Assembly (NCBI RefSeq): GCF_000384375.1 | Contig: NZ_ARVX01000001.1 | Location: 1,674,001-1,738,000 of the forward strand | Direction of reading: 5' to 3' | DNA length: 64,000 nt | DNA from: Methylotenera versatilis 79 | GTDB lineage: Bacteria; Pseudomonadota; Gammaproteobacteria; Burkholderiales; Methylophilaceae | Program-made: the position numbers and the translations under genes | Part shown: in pieces, positions 31,080-37,734 of the stretch | Layout: every line of letters starts with the position of its first letter | Position numbering within the stretch: the stretch's first letter is position 1 | The notes under the pieces: model-generated | Databases searched by the model: none | The model's input: only the letters and a program-made list of their open reading frames with translations | Told to the model about the DNA's origin: nothing

Positions 31080-31262
31080 ATGCCTTATGTGAATATTAAA
31101 TTAGCAGGCGAAGTGACCCGCGAGCAAAAAGCACAAATCGCCAAAGAAATTACCGAAACCTTAGAGCGCGTTGCGCATAAGCCAAAGTCTTATACTTACA
31201 TTACGTTTGAAGAAGTCGCTTATGAAGATTGGGCAATTGGTGGACAATTGTTGGATGAATAG
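31080..31262 (+). CDS. 4-oxalocrotonate tautomerase family enzyme
   Basis: A protein of 60 residues beginning Met-Pro, so the amino-terminal Pro after Met removal is the general base typical of this superfamily. PYVNIKLAGEVTREQKAQIA matches the beta-alpha-beta unit of small tautomerases, which act as hexamers. Substrates are enol/keto acids. AAAGGAG upstream at 31066-31072 gives a strong ribosome binding site. It is probably independent of the CDF gene 48 bp upstream. Confidence 0.85.
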   Translation: MPYVNIKLAGEVTREQKAQIAKEITETLERVAHKPKSYTYITFEEVAYEDWAIGGQLLDE

Positions 31263-31382
31263 CCCTTAAAATAAGCAATCTAAGCCTGTCGTTATTTTGC
31301 TGCAATAGTACAGTGTAAAGTTTGATGAATAGTTAAATCTTAGCCTGCTAATGAATCACAACAGTAATGTTAAAATAGTAGT

Positions 31383-33182
31383 ATGTTCGACCCCAAACCC
31401 ATCTTAAAAAACCTGCCTAATCTGCCTGGCGTGTATCGCATGATTAACGTTGCAGATGAAGTGATTTATGTCGGCAAAGCCAAGGACATAAAAAAGCGGG
31501 TTTCTAGCTATTTTAATAAAAACTTAGTCAGTCCACGCACGCGTTTGATGGTGAGTAATATTGTCAAAATAGAAACCACTGTCACGCGTAGTGAAGCCGA
31601 AGCGTTACTGTTAGAGAACAACCTGATTAAAGGCTTAATGCCGCGTTACAACGTACTGTTTCGCGATGATAAGTCTTATCCATACATCACGCTGACAGGT
31701 GACAAGTTTTCGCGTTTGGCTTTTCATCGTGGTGCGCAGCGTAAAGGTAGTCGTTATTTCGGGCCGTTCCCAAACTCGGTCGCAGTTCGCGAAAGTATTC
31801 AGCTTTTGCAAAAAGTCTTTAAGTTGCGCACTTGTGAAAATACGGTATTTGCTAATCGTAGCCGCCCGTGTTTGCAATATCAAATCGAGCGCTGTACAGC
31901 GCCCTGTGTCGATTACATCGCGCCTGAAAACTATGCCAATGATGTGAATATGGCTGCGTTGTTTTTAGAGGGAAAAACTAACGAAGTGATTAATGCCTTG
32001 GGCGACAAAATGAATACGGCGGCGGCGAATCAGGAATATGAAATGGCGGTGATTTTTCGTGACCGTATGCAGGCTTTGCGCCAAGTGCAGGCCAAGCAAT
32101 TCGTCAGCGATTTCAGTGTTTCTGATGCCGATGTGATTGCTTGTGCGAATGTTCAAGGTCAGCATTGCATTAACTTGGTGATGATTCGTGGCGGGCGTCA
32201 TTTGGGTGATAAAAGTTTTATGCCAAAAAATGCGCAAGATGCAGATGTGGTGGAAACAGTAGAGGCCTTTTTAACCCAACATTATGTGGCGCAGAATACG
32301 CCGCCAATGATTGTGTGTGGTGTGGAAGTGGATACCAAAACCTTTGAATTGGCCTTTAGCGAACAATCAGAACGCAAAATAAAAATCATCACCAACGCCA
32401 TCGGCGATAAGCGCGTGTGGTTAAAAATGGCACAAACCAACGCAGAGTTGGCATTAACACAAAAACAAGCAGCAGCAAGCAATCAGGAGGCGCGTTTGAT
32501 TGCGCTGCGTGAGGCGTTGAATCTGCCAGAATCCACAGAGCGCATTGAATGTTTTGATATCAGCCACACCATGGGTGAGGCGACAGTGGGGAGCTGCGTG
32601 GTTTTTGATAAAGGTAATTTGCAGAATAGTGAATATAGGCGCTATAACGTCACTGGCATTACGCCAGGCGATGATTATGCGGCGATGCGCGATGTGCTGA
32701 CGCGGCGTTACAAAAAAGTGGCGGCAGGTGAGGGTGTACGACCTGATTTAGTATTTATCGATGGTGGCAAAGGTCAATTGGGTATTGCGATAGAAGTAAT
32801 GCAGGAAGTCGGTTTGGAAGACATTTTGCTAATCGGTATTGCCAAAGGTGAAGAGCGCAGACCAGGTTTGGAAACGATGATATTTTCTGATACAGGTGAG
32901 ATGCTGAATCTGGAAAAAGATAATCAAGGTTTGCATTTGCTGCAACAAATTCGCGATGAAGCGCACCGTTTTGCGATTACGGGTCATCGCGCCAAACGTG
33001 CGAAAGCGCGTATCACCTCAAGTTTAGAAGATATTGAAGGCGTTGGCGCAAAACGCCGCAAAGCTTTGTTAACGCGCTTTGGTGGATTAGACGGGGTGAA
33101 AAGTGCTAGTATGGATGAATTGGCACTGGTTGAAGGAATTAGCCAATCGCTTGCAGAAAAGATTTACGAACAACTTCATTAA
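31383..33182 (+). CDS. uvrC: Excinuclease ABC subunit C
   Basis: A protein of 599 residues. The N-terminal GIY-YIG nuclease domain has PGVYRM and VIYVGKAKDIKKR (about residues 14-38). A UVR motif near residues 203-238 contacts UvrB, an RNase H-like domain follows (IECFDISHTMGEATVGS near residues 385-401), and a tandem helix-hairpin-helix ends the protein. It makes both incisions around DNA damage in nucleotide excision repair. It is followed 38 bp later by pgsA, the normal proteobacterial order. Confidence 0.97.
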   Translation: MFDPKPILKNLPNLPGVYRMINVADEVIYVGKAKDIKKRVSSYFNKNLVSPRTRLMVSNIVKIETTVTRSEAEALLLENNLIKGLMPRYNVLFRDDKSYPYITLTGDKFSRLAFHRGAQRKGSRYFGPFPNSVAVRESIQLLQKVFKLRTCENTVFANRSRPCLQYQIERCTAPCVDYIAPENYANDVNMAALFLEGKTNEVINALGDKMNTAAANQEYEMAVIFRDRMQALRQVQAKQFVSDFSVSDADVIACANVQGQHCINLVMIRGGRHLGDKSFMPKNAQDADVVETVEAFLTQHYVAQNTPPMIVCGVEVDTKTFELAFSEQSERKIKIITNAIGDKRVWLKMAQTNAELALTQKQAAASNQEARLIALREALNLPESTERIECFDISHTMGEATVGSCVVFDKGNLQNSEYRRYNVTGITPGDDYAAMRDVLTRRYKKVAAGEGVRPDLVFIDGGKGQLGIAIEVMQEVGLEDILLIGIAKGEERRPGLETMIFSDTGEMLNLEKDNQGLHLLQQIRDEAHRFAITGHRAKRAKARITSSLEDIEGVGAKRRKALLTRFGGLDGVKSASMDELALVEGISQSLAEKIYEQLH

Positions 33183-33220
33183 CCCAAATTTTTATAAAAA
33201 ATAAAGTGTTATAAAAACAT

Positions 33221-33823
33221 ATGTTGTGGACAATCCCCAATATCTTAACCGTGTTGCGCATCGCGCTGATCCCTGTATTTGTGGGGATTTTTTATTTGCC
33301 AAATGACCAAGCCAGCTTGGGGGCGATTCCCGCACATTGGGTTAACGTGACCGCCGCATGGGTTTTTGCGCTGGCAGCATTTACTGACTGGCTGGATGGT
33401 TTTTGGGCGCGCAAGTTTAATCAAACTTCAAAATTTGGCGCTTTTTTAGACCCAGTTGCCGATAAGCTGATGGTGGCTGCCGCATTAATTGTACTGGTGG
33501 AATTTGAGCGTATCGGTGCGGTGATTGCCTTGATTATCATTGGCCGCGAGATTGCAATTAGTGCGTTGCGTGAATGGATGGCGGGCACTGGCAGTAATGG
33601 TAATGTGGCCGTTGCGACCATTGGTAAAGTAAAAACTGCGGCACAAATGATCGCAATATTATTATTACTTTATTATGACAACTTAAATCTGGGATTTTTG
33701 GGGCATTTTAATACCAAATTTGCAGGGCAAATATTGATTATTTTTGCGGCTTTTTTAACATTATTATCAATGGCTTATTATATAAAAGCTGCATGGCCGC
33801 AACTTAAAAAGTCTATTCATTAA
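33221..33823 (+). CDS. pgsA: CDP-diacylglycerol-glycerol-3-phosphate 3-phosphatidyltransferase
   Basis: A protein of 200 residues with the CDP-alcohol phosphotransferase motif DWLDGFWARKFNQTSKFG and AFLDPVADKL (about residues 47-77), which has all conserved acidic residues. It has five to six membrane helices. It makes phosphatidylglycerol phosphate from CDP-diacylglycerol in the inner membrane. It is followed by tRNA-Gly after about 100 bp. Confidence 0.96.
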   Translation: MLWTIPNILTVLRIALIPVFVGIFYLPNDQASLGAIPAHWVNVTAAWVFALAAFTDWLDGFWARKFNQTSKFGAFLDPVADKLMVAAALIVLVEFERIGAVIALIIIGREIAISALREWMAGTGSNGNVAVATIGKVKTAAQMIAILLLLYYDNLNLGFLGHFNTKFAGQILIIFAAFLTLLSMAYYIKAAWPQLKKSIH

Positions 33824-33879
33824 GCTTTGCGTCTGGAAAATTAATCACGCAATTTAATTATAAAATAGCGATTTGAGTG

Positions 33880-33907
33880 TTGACCTAAGGCCGAAAACCG
33901 CTATAAT
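33880..33907 (+). promoter_or_regulatory. Sigma-70 type promoter of tRNA-Gly
   Basis: TTGACC (33880-33885) and TATAAT (33902-33907) are spaced 16 bp apart, a near-consensus promoter ending 18 bp before the mature tRNA-Gly. It drives tRNA-Gly; whether transcription reaches tRNA-Cys is doubtful because a hairpin follows tRNA-Gly. Confidence 0.75.
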
Positions 33908-33925
33908 GCTGGCTGTCTTAACGAC

Positions 33926-34001
<76 letters not shown>

Positions 34002-34014
34002 AATAATAACTGAT

Positions 34015-34050
34015 ACGGCGAATGCATGCATGCTTTCGCCGTTTTGGTTT
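34015..34050 (+). terminator. Hairpin after tRNA-Gly
   Basis: ACGGCGAA (34015-34022) and TTCGCCGT (34035-34042) pair exactly around a 12-nt loop, followed by a T-rich stretch. It probably ends tRNA-Gly transcription, so tRNA-Cys, about 140 bp away, would need its own promoter. Confidence 0.65.
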
Positions 34051-34190
34051 TAAGTGGTCATTTTTAAGTTTCAAGTACTAAAGTTTTAACTATCTTTTTA
34101 AGTGTTTTAAAGTTGTTAACTATTTAGTTTGGTCAGAATTGAAAATGATATATTTAATTGAACAAGTTCTTTGTTGAGTTAAACAATAAT

Positions 34191-34264
34191 GGCGCGATAG
34201 CAAAGCGGTTATGCCGCGGCCTGCAAAGCCGTTTAGGCCGGTTCGACTCCGGCTCGCGCCTCCA
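34191..34264 (+). tRNA. tRNA-Cys (anticodon GCA)
   Basis: A 74-nt cloverleaf with acceptor GGCGCGA / TCGCGCC, anticodon loop CTGCAAA (GCA) and encoded TCCA end (34261-34264). Its 3' end (34240-34264) is the target of the adjoining integrated island; a degenerate copy lies at 44687-44710. The tRNA remains intact. Confidence 0.97.
34240..34264 (+). other. attL-like site: 3' end of tRNA-Cys
   Basis: The T-arm and acceptor 3' strand of tRNA-Cys is matched over 20 of 25 positions, with one gap, by the sequence at 44687-44710. P4-type integrases use tRNA 3' ends as attachment sites, and the integrase gene lies directly downstream. Confidence 0.65.
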
Positions 34265-34315
34265 CCCTCTTATTTTACCCCGTCCTAACAAGTCCAAACT
34301 AACCTTGTAACGCAA

Positions 34316-34333
34316 GTAAATACAGGGTTTACA
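34316..34333. promoter_or_regulatory. Dyad GTAAATACAGGGTTTACA upstream of int
   Basis: An inverted repeat whose arms TAAA...TTTA flank a GGG-containing centre. A two-base-shorter version lies at 40731-40747 beside the right iteron array. Having the same dyad at two control regions of one island suggests a shared DNA-binding protein, perhaps the 143-residue regulator or AlpA. Confidence 0.45.
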
Positions 34334-34375
34334 TGTGTTAATCAGTCTTAACCAATCCTATTGCATCCAATATAA

Positions 34376-34430
34376 TTAGGTGGTATAAATGAGGGGATAT
34401 TTGATTCTTACGAATTTGGATACCCCCACA
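34376..34430. promoter_or_regulatory. Left arm-type integrase sites
   Basis: GGTGGTATAAAT and GAGGGGATATTT are tandem near-copies, and GGATACCCCCAC before the int ATG is an inverted third copy. Closely related tandem copies (GGGGGTACAAAT, AGGGGTATAAAT) lie at the right end. Integrases with an N-terminal DUF4102 arm-binding domain use such sites. Inferred from position and similarity. Confidence 0.6.
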
Positions 34431-35641
34431 TGGCGCTAAGTGATATTGCTGCAAGAAATGCAAAGCCAACAGACAAAGTCCAAAAGCTTTCTGATGCTGG
34501 AGGCCTTTACTTATTAATTCACCCTAATGGATCTAAGTATTGGCGACAGAAATACCGCTTTTTGGGTAAAGAGAAAGTGCTGGCTATTGGCATTTATCCC
34601 CAAGTAACATTATCTGAAGCTAGATCAAGCCGCGATGCAGCAAAAAAATTGCTTGCTAGTGGTAAAGATCCAAATGAAGTGAAGCAGAGTTTAAAAGCAG
34701 AAGCTAAACACCAAGCAGCAAATACATTCGAATTAGTCGCACGTGAATGGCATCTAAAAAAATCCCTCAAGCTAGTAAAAAAAACGCTGATCCGCAATCT
34801 GCGTATTCTAGAAATCAATATATTCCCTGAAATTGGCAAAATTCCCATTGAGTTGGTTAAACCAAAAGATTTATTAGCTGCGCTGCAAAAGATTGAAAAA
34901 AGGGGCAAGATCGATAGCGCTCATAGGGCTTTGCAACTATGTGGTGAAATATTCCGTTATGCCATCGCAACAGAAAGGGCACAGGCTGATTTAAGTTTGG
35001 TGTTAAAGGGTGCACTAGCACCCATTCAAGAAAAACATCATGCAAGTATCACCGATCCTAAAGGCGTTGCTGATTTATTACGTTCATTAGAAGTGTATCA
35101 AGGATCTGTTTTAACAGCTCAAGCACTCAAACTTGCGCCATTAGTATTTGTTCGCCCTGGCGAGCTGCGAAATGCTGAATGGTCTGAAATTGATTTTGAT
35201 AAAGCAGAGTGGCGTATTGCTGCGTACAAAATGAAAATGAAAGCTGTGCATCTCGTGCCGCTTTCTAACCAGGCAATCCAAATTTTCCGTGTACTGCATA
35301 CCTATACTGGTGATGGGAAGTATGTTTTCCCTGGCCTTCGATCTGCAGATCGGCCTATGAGTGAAAACACTGTGAATGCTGCACTTAGAAAGCTTGGATA
35401 CGAAAAAGGCGAAATGACTGGGCACGGTTTTAGAAGTATGGCCAGCACGATCTTACATGAACAAGGCTGGCCGCATGAAGCAATTGAAAGGCAACTTGCG
35501 CATGCCGAACGGAATAAAGTGAGTGCTGCCTATAACTATGCCGAGCATTTGCCAAAACGTAAGGAAATGATGCAGTCCTGGGCTGATTATCTAGATGAAA
35601 TTAAAGCTGGTGCAAAGATTGTGAATATCAAGCAAGCATAA
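34430..35641 (+). CDS. int: P4-type tyrosine recombinase (integrase)
   Basis: A protein of 403 residues. The N-terminal DUF4102 arm-binding domain (about 1-85, with LSDIAARNAKPTDKVQKL and YRFLGKEKVLAIGIYP) precedes a core-binding helical domain and the catalytic domain. Catalytic residues are in FVRPGELR (Arg near 243), GHGFRSMAS (His-x-x-Arg near 331-334), QLAHAE (His near 357) and YNYAEHL (Tyr near 368). It integrates and excises the island at tRNA-Cys. The ATG lies within 10 bp of arm-type sites, so the integrase may repress itself. Confidence 0.96.
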   Translation: MALSDIAARNAKPTDKVQKLSDAGGLYLLIHPNGSKYWRQKYRFLGKEKVLAIGIYPQVTLSEARSSRDAAKKLLASGKDPNEVKQSLKAEAKHQAANTFELVAREWHLKKSLKLVKKTLIRNLRILEINIFPEIGKIPIELVKPKDLLAALQKIEKRGKIDSAHRALQLCGEIFRYAIATERAQADLSLVLKGALAPIQEKHHASITDPKGVADLLRSLEVYQGSVLTAQALKLAPLVFVRPGELRNAEWSEIDFDKAEWRIAAYKMKMKAVHLVPLSNQAIQIFRVLHTYTGDGKYVFPGLRSADRPMSENTVNAALRKLGYEKGEMTGHGFRSMASTILHEQGWPHEAIERQLAHAERNKVSAAYNYAEHLPKRKEMMQSWADYLDEIKAGAKIVNIKQA

Positions 35642-35649
35642 AAAAAAAG

Positions 35650-35757
35650 AGTTTTACCGTCACTCATGCTTCGTGAGTAAAGCGGCAACACTAGTATCCC
35701 TTCGAAAAGCTAGCAGCGTGGCCTGACCACTATCAAAACTAAAAAGGAGTTTTAATC
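35650..35757 (+). ncRNA. Structured leader upstream of a 19-codon ORF
   Basis: Several small hairpins are visible: CCG/CGG with ACTCA/TGAGT around TGCTTCG; CTAG/CTAG around a TTCGAA core; GTGG/CCAC. AAAACT (35735-35740) can pair with AGTTTT at 35650-35655 or with AGTTTT at 35748-35753, which flanks the strong AAAAAGGAG ribosome binding site. Two competing pairings hint at control of translation. I do not recognise a named RNA family. Confidence 0.4.
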
Positions 35758-35817
35758 ATGGTTATTAACATTTTACCTCTTAAGCTTGTTCGCGTTAATA
35801 AGTTGGTTAACACATGA
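35758..35817 (+). CDS. 19-residue leader/small peptide coupled to the next gene
   Basis: ATG at 35758 is preceded by AAAAAGGAG with ideal spacing, and the frame reads MVINILPLKLVRVNKLVNT then TGA. The stop overlaps the ATG of the 143-residue gene (ATGA at 35814-35817), the classic arrangement for translational coupling. The downstream gene has no other ribosome binding site, so this short frame is probably translated. The peptide is hydrophobic and basic, and no function is known. Confidence 0.6.
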   Translation: MVINILPLKLVRVNKLVNT

Positions 35818-36245
35818 TAGATTCAGTAGGCATTGCTTCCATACAAAAAAGACTTAAAGCCGTGCTTTTTTATGACGGTGTAGCTGAGAATGAAATGCAC
35901 TTTCACCTGGCTAAACTAATGGGAGTTTCTGCGCCTATTGCTAAACGAATGCTTGAGGGTAATCACAGGACAATATTAAGGCGAGGCATAGAGGCCTGTA
36001 TTACCCTCAATGTTTCAGTCGATTGGTTGTATTTTGGTAGACTGGATTATCACCACTGCAAAATAACGTTATTGAGAACAATGCGAATCAACATGCAGGA
36101 ATATAAGGGATATCCTAAAGAAATTACAGATAAAGCAATGCGATTCAACTTTGCTTTTATTGCAGGGATGACCAAGGCTAAAAACTTAATGAATTTAGTT
36201 GAAACCGAAAAAATAAATTACATTGAAGCGGTAAGTCATTTTTAA
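35814..36245 (+). CDS. Putative phage-type regulator
   Basis: A protein of 143 residues. LAKLMGVSAPIAKRMLEGNHRTI (about residues 31-53) looks like a helix-turn-helix of phage Cro/CI or CII type, followed by ACITLNVSVDWLYFGR, a pattern seen after the HTH in phage repressors (VSxDWLLxG). It is coupled to the 19-codon leader and lies between int and the left iteron array, where satellites place their regulators. No catalytic motif is seen. The role as repressor or activator is inferred. Confidence 0.5.
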   Translation: MIDSVGIASIQKRLKAVLFYDGVAENEMHFHLAKLMGVSAPIAKRMLEGNHRTILRRGIEACITLNVSVDWLYFGRLDYHHCKITLLRTMRINMQEYKGYPKEITDKAMRFNFAFIAGMTKAKNLMNLVETEKINYIEAVSHF

Positions 36246-36376
36246 AATTTAATTTCACTAATGATTTTTTTGAGTTCAGACAGTTAAGACAGTTCAGACA
36301 TGGCATATTTATTGGCTTGTAGCTGTCTTAACGTTTTTTATACAAGTTAAGACAGTTCTGACAAGTCGTCCTAAGG
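36245..36376 (+). repeat. Left copy of the inverted repeat with six 9-bp iterons
   Basis: This segment matches the reverse complement of 40599-40723 almost base for base over its length, with small indels. It contains six copies of GTT(A/C)(A/T)GACA: three in tandem at 36274-36300, one inverted at 36324-36332 and two tandem at 36346-36363. The two copies bracket the replication genes. By analogy to phage P4, whose alpha protein binds repeats at ori1 and crr, they are candidate origin and cis-acting replication sites. Confidence 0.9.
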
Positions 36377-36519
36377 CGTGCATAGCCGTTCGCATAATAG
36401 CAAATATTTTCGCTAGGCCACTTCACGCTGCCGATTCTTCACTAGCAAAAATTAGGTTATATTAAGTTTTAAGTTAAGTATTAATCGTTACGCTGCGCCT
36501 AGCAGGGCATAAATATCCC
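36377..36519. other. Gap between left iteron array and the 238-residue gene
   Basis: No gene. ATTTTCGCTAG (36405-36415) and CTAGCAAAAAT near 36440-36450 form an inverted repeat, followed by AT-rich sequence that may hold the promoter. No good Shine-Dalgarno is seen before the ATG at 36520. Confidence 0.4.
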
Positions 36520-37236
36520 ATGCAAAAACATAGGACTCTTAACTATGCTGGTGTAACTCCTTTAAGAGTGCATGAAAGGTGCGAGGTGTTTGAAAACTTT
36601 ACTGAACAAGAGTTTGCATTTTTTTGTTTTGATGGCTTATTAAGTGAGCGTGACAACAATTCTGTTAAAAACTTCACTCATCAATTTTTATCTAGATGTG
36701 ACAAAATTATTCACTTGCTGGAAAATCAAAGAGCCGAACAAAACCGTTTGAATGGAGTGACAGTCAGCACCTTCACTACATTAGATCAGTATCTTTATAT
36801 TATTCAGGATTTGCATCAAATACTATCTCAAATAACCAATTCAAGGCAGCTAAAAAAGGTTTTGCCTGAGTTGAAAATTGAGTCGCTGCGGGCGATGGTA
36901 ATCGTAGAAAACATAAATTTTAATAAGTACTCAAGCAAATTTTCACCTCTTCTTCCATATTTAGAATCAGCCCATAAAACCAGCACGGCAGTAAAGCTAA
37001 ATGCAAAGAAACAGTCTGAAAATGCGATTTGTAGAGCACGCATAATTGTTGATAAGTATTACGAATGCCTTAAAGAATGCCACACTCAAGTTAAGACGTT
37101 AAAAAAGACAACGCAATATTTTGATAAAAATAATGTGATCGACAAAGATTTGAAGAAAATTACCGCCAAAGAATCAACGATCAGGCGTTCCTTTGAAAGG
37201 TTAAATATAAAAATCCCTGTCAAGAGTGGTGACTGA
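36520..37236 (+). CDS. Unknown island protein
   Basis: A protein of 238 residues, rich in Lys, Asn and Thr, predicted mostly helical with no membrane segment or recognised motif. CKTLKKTT and similar Lys-rich stretches near the C-terminus could be nucleic-acid binding or coiled coil. It sits immediately right of the left iteron array and is followed by the AlpA-like gene. Its stop codon is one base before the stem that controls alpA. The start has a poor ribosome binding site. I do not know its role; a satellite regulatory or replication accessory is possible. Confidence 0.55.
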   Translation: MQKHRTLNYAGVTPLRVHERCEVFENFTEQEFAFFCFDGLLSERDNNSVKNFTHQFLSRCDKIIHLLENQRAEQNRLNGVTVSTFTTLDQYLYIIQDLHQILSQITNSRQLKKVLPELKIESLRAMVIVENINFNKYSSKFSPLLPYLESAHKTSTAVKLNAKKQSENAICRARIIVDKYYECLKECHTQVKTLKKTTQYFDKNNVIDKDLKKITAKESTIRRSFERLNIKIPVKSGD

Positions 37237-37237
37237 C

Positions 37238-37321
37238 AGGAAGTGGCAATCCTAAAGTGTCATAAAAGACAAACTTAGTCTTTCATAACATACGAAAGGA
37301 TTCCAATAAATGCCACTTCCT
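37238..37321 (+). promoter_or_regulatory. RNA fold hiding the alpA ribosome binding site and start codon
   Basis: AGGAAGTGGCA (37238-37248) pairs perfectly with TGCCACTTCCT (37311-37321), which covers the UG of the alpA start codon. Directly inside, ATCCT (37249-37253) pairs with AGGAT (37297-37301), which is the alpA Shine-Dalgarno. An inner hairpin AAAGAC (37265-37270) / GTCTTT (37278-37283) tops the fold. The result is a 16-bp interrupted stem sequestering both translation signals. Confidence 0.6.
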
Positions 37322-37567
37322 GAAATCATCAGGCTTATTAAAAAGCCCGAAGCATTGAAATTAACGGCCACTTCACATTCAACCTTCCATCTAAGAATTA
37401 AAGATGGCATTTTGCCGCCCCCAGTAATACTAGGCGAAAACTCAGTTGCCTATCCACTTCATGAAATTGACGCGATCAACCGTGCACGCCTAGCGGGTAA
37501 ATCTAATGATGAAATACGTGAGCTCGTTGCAGATCTAGTTAAGCAGCGTAAAGAGGCTACATTATGA
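37310..37567 (+). CDS. alpA: AlpA-like DNA-binding regulator
   Basis: A protein of 85 residues. IIRLIKKPEALKLTATSHSTFHLRIKDGILPPPVILGENSVAYPLHEIDAI has the spacing of the AlpA/MerR-like winged HTH, where the regulator is usually 65-90 residues. AlpA-type proteins are activators in P4-like islands and in Gram-negative PICIs, placed ahead of the primase gene as here. The ATG is preceded by GAAAGGA at 37294-37300, which an RNA fold would hide. Its end overlaps the next gene by 4 bp (ATGA). Confidence 0.8.
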   Translation: MPLPEIIRLIKKPEALKLTATSHSTFHLRIKDGILPPPVILGENSVAYPLHEIDAINRARLAGKSNDEIRELVADLVKQRKEATL

Positions 37568-37734
37568 AGCCTAAAAATACTGACAATTATGAAGCTAGTT
37601 CTGATGATGATTTTTGGATGCAAAGTCAAGATGCCGCTATGGATAAGGCGAAAGAGTTGGGTATTTCAACGTATGGTAAGACCTTAGAGGATCTGCGATA
37701 TGCAATTTCTCTAAAACTTAAAAAGGGCGTTTGA
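37564..37734 (+). CDS. Small island protein (56 residues)
   Basis: A frame of 56 codons from ATG 37564 to TGA 37732-37734. It overlaps alpA by 4 bp and the primase start by 1 bp (TGATG), so three genes are translationally coupled. The product is acidic at the N-terminus (SSDDDFWMQSQD) and basic at the end (SLKLKKGV). I recognise no family. Similar small genes of unknown role often lie between alpA and primase in satellites. Confidence 0.6.
   Translation: MKPKNTDNYEASSDDDFWMQSQDAAMDKAKELGISTYGKTLEDLRYAISLKLKKGV

Noticed and set aside
36274-36363. CRISPR-like repeats
   Set aside because: The repeat unit is 9 bp without spacers, occurs in both orientations and sits beside a primase gene, so these are iterons.
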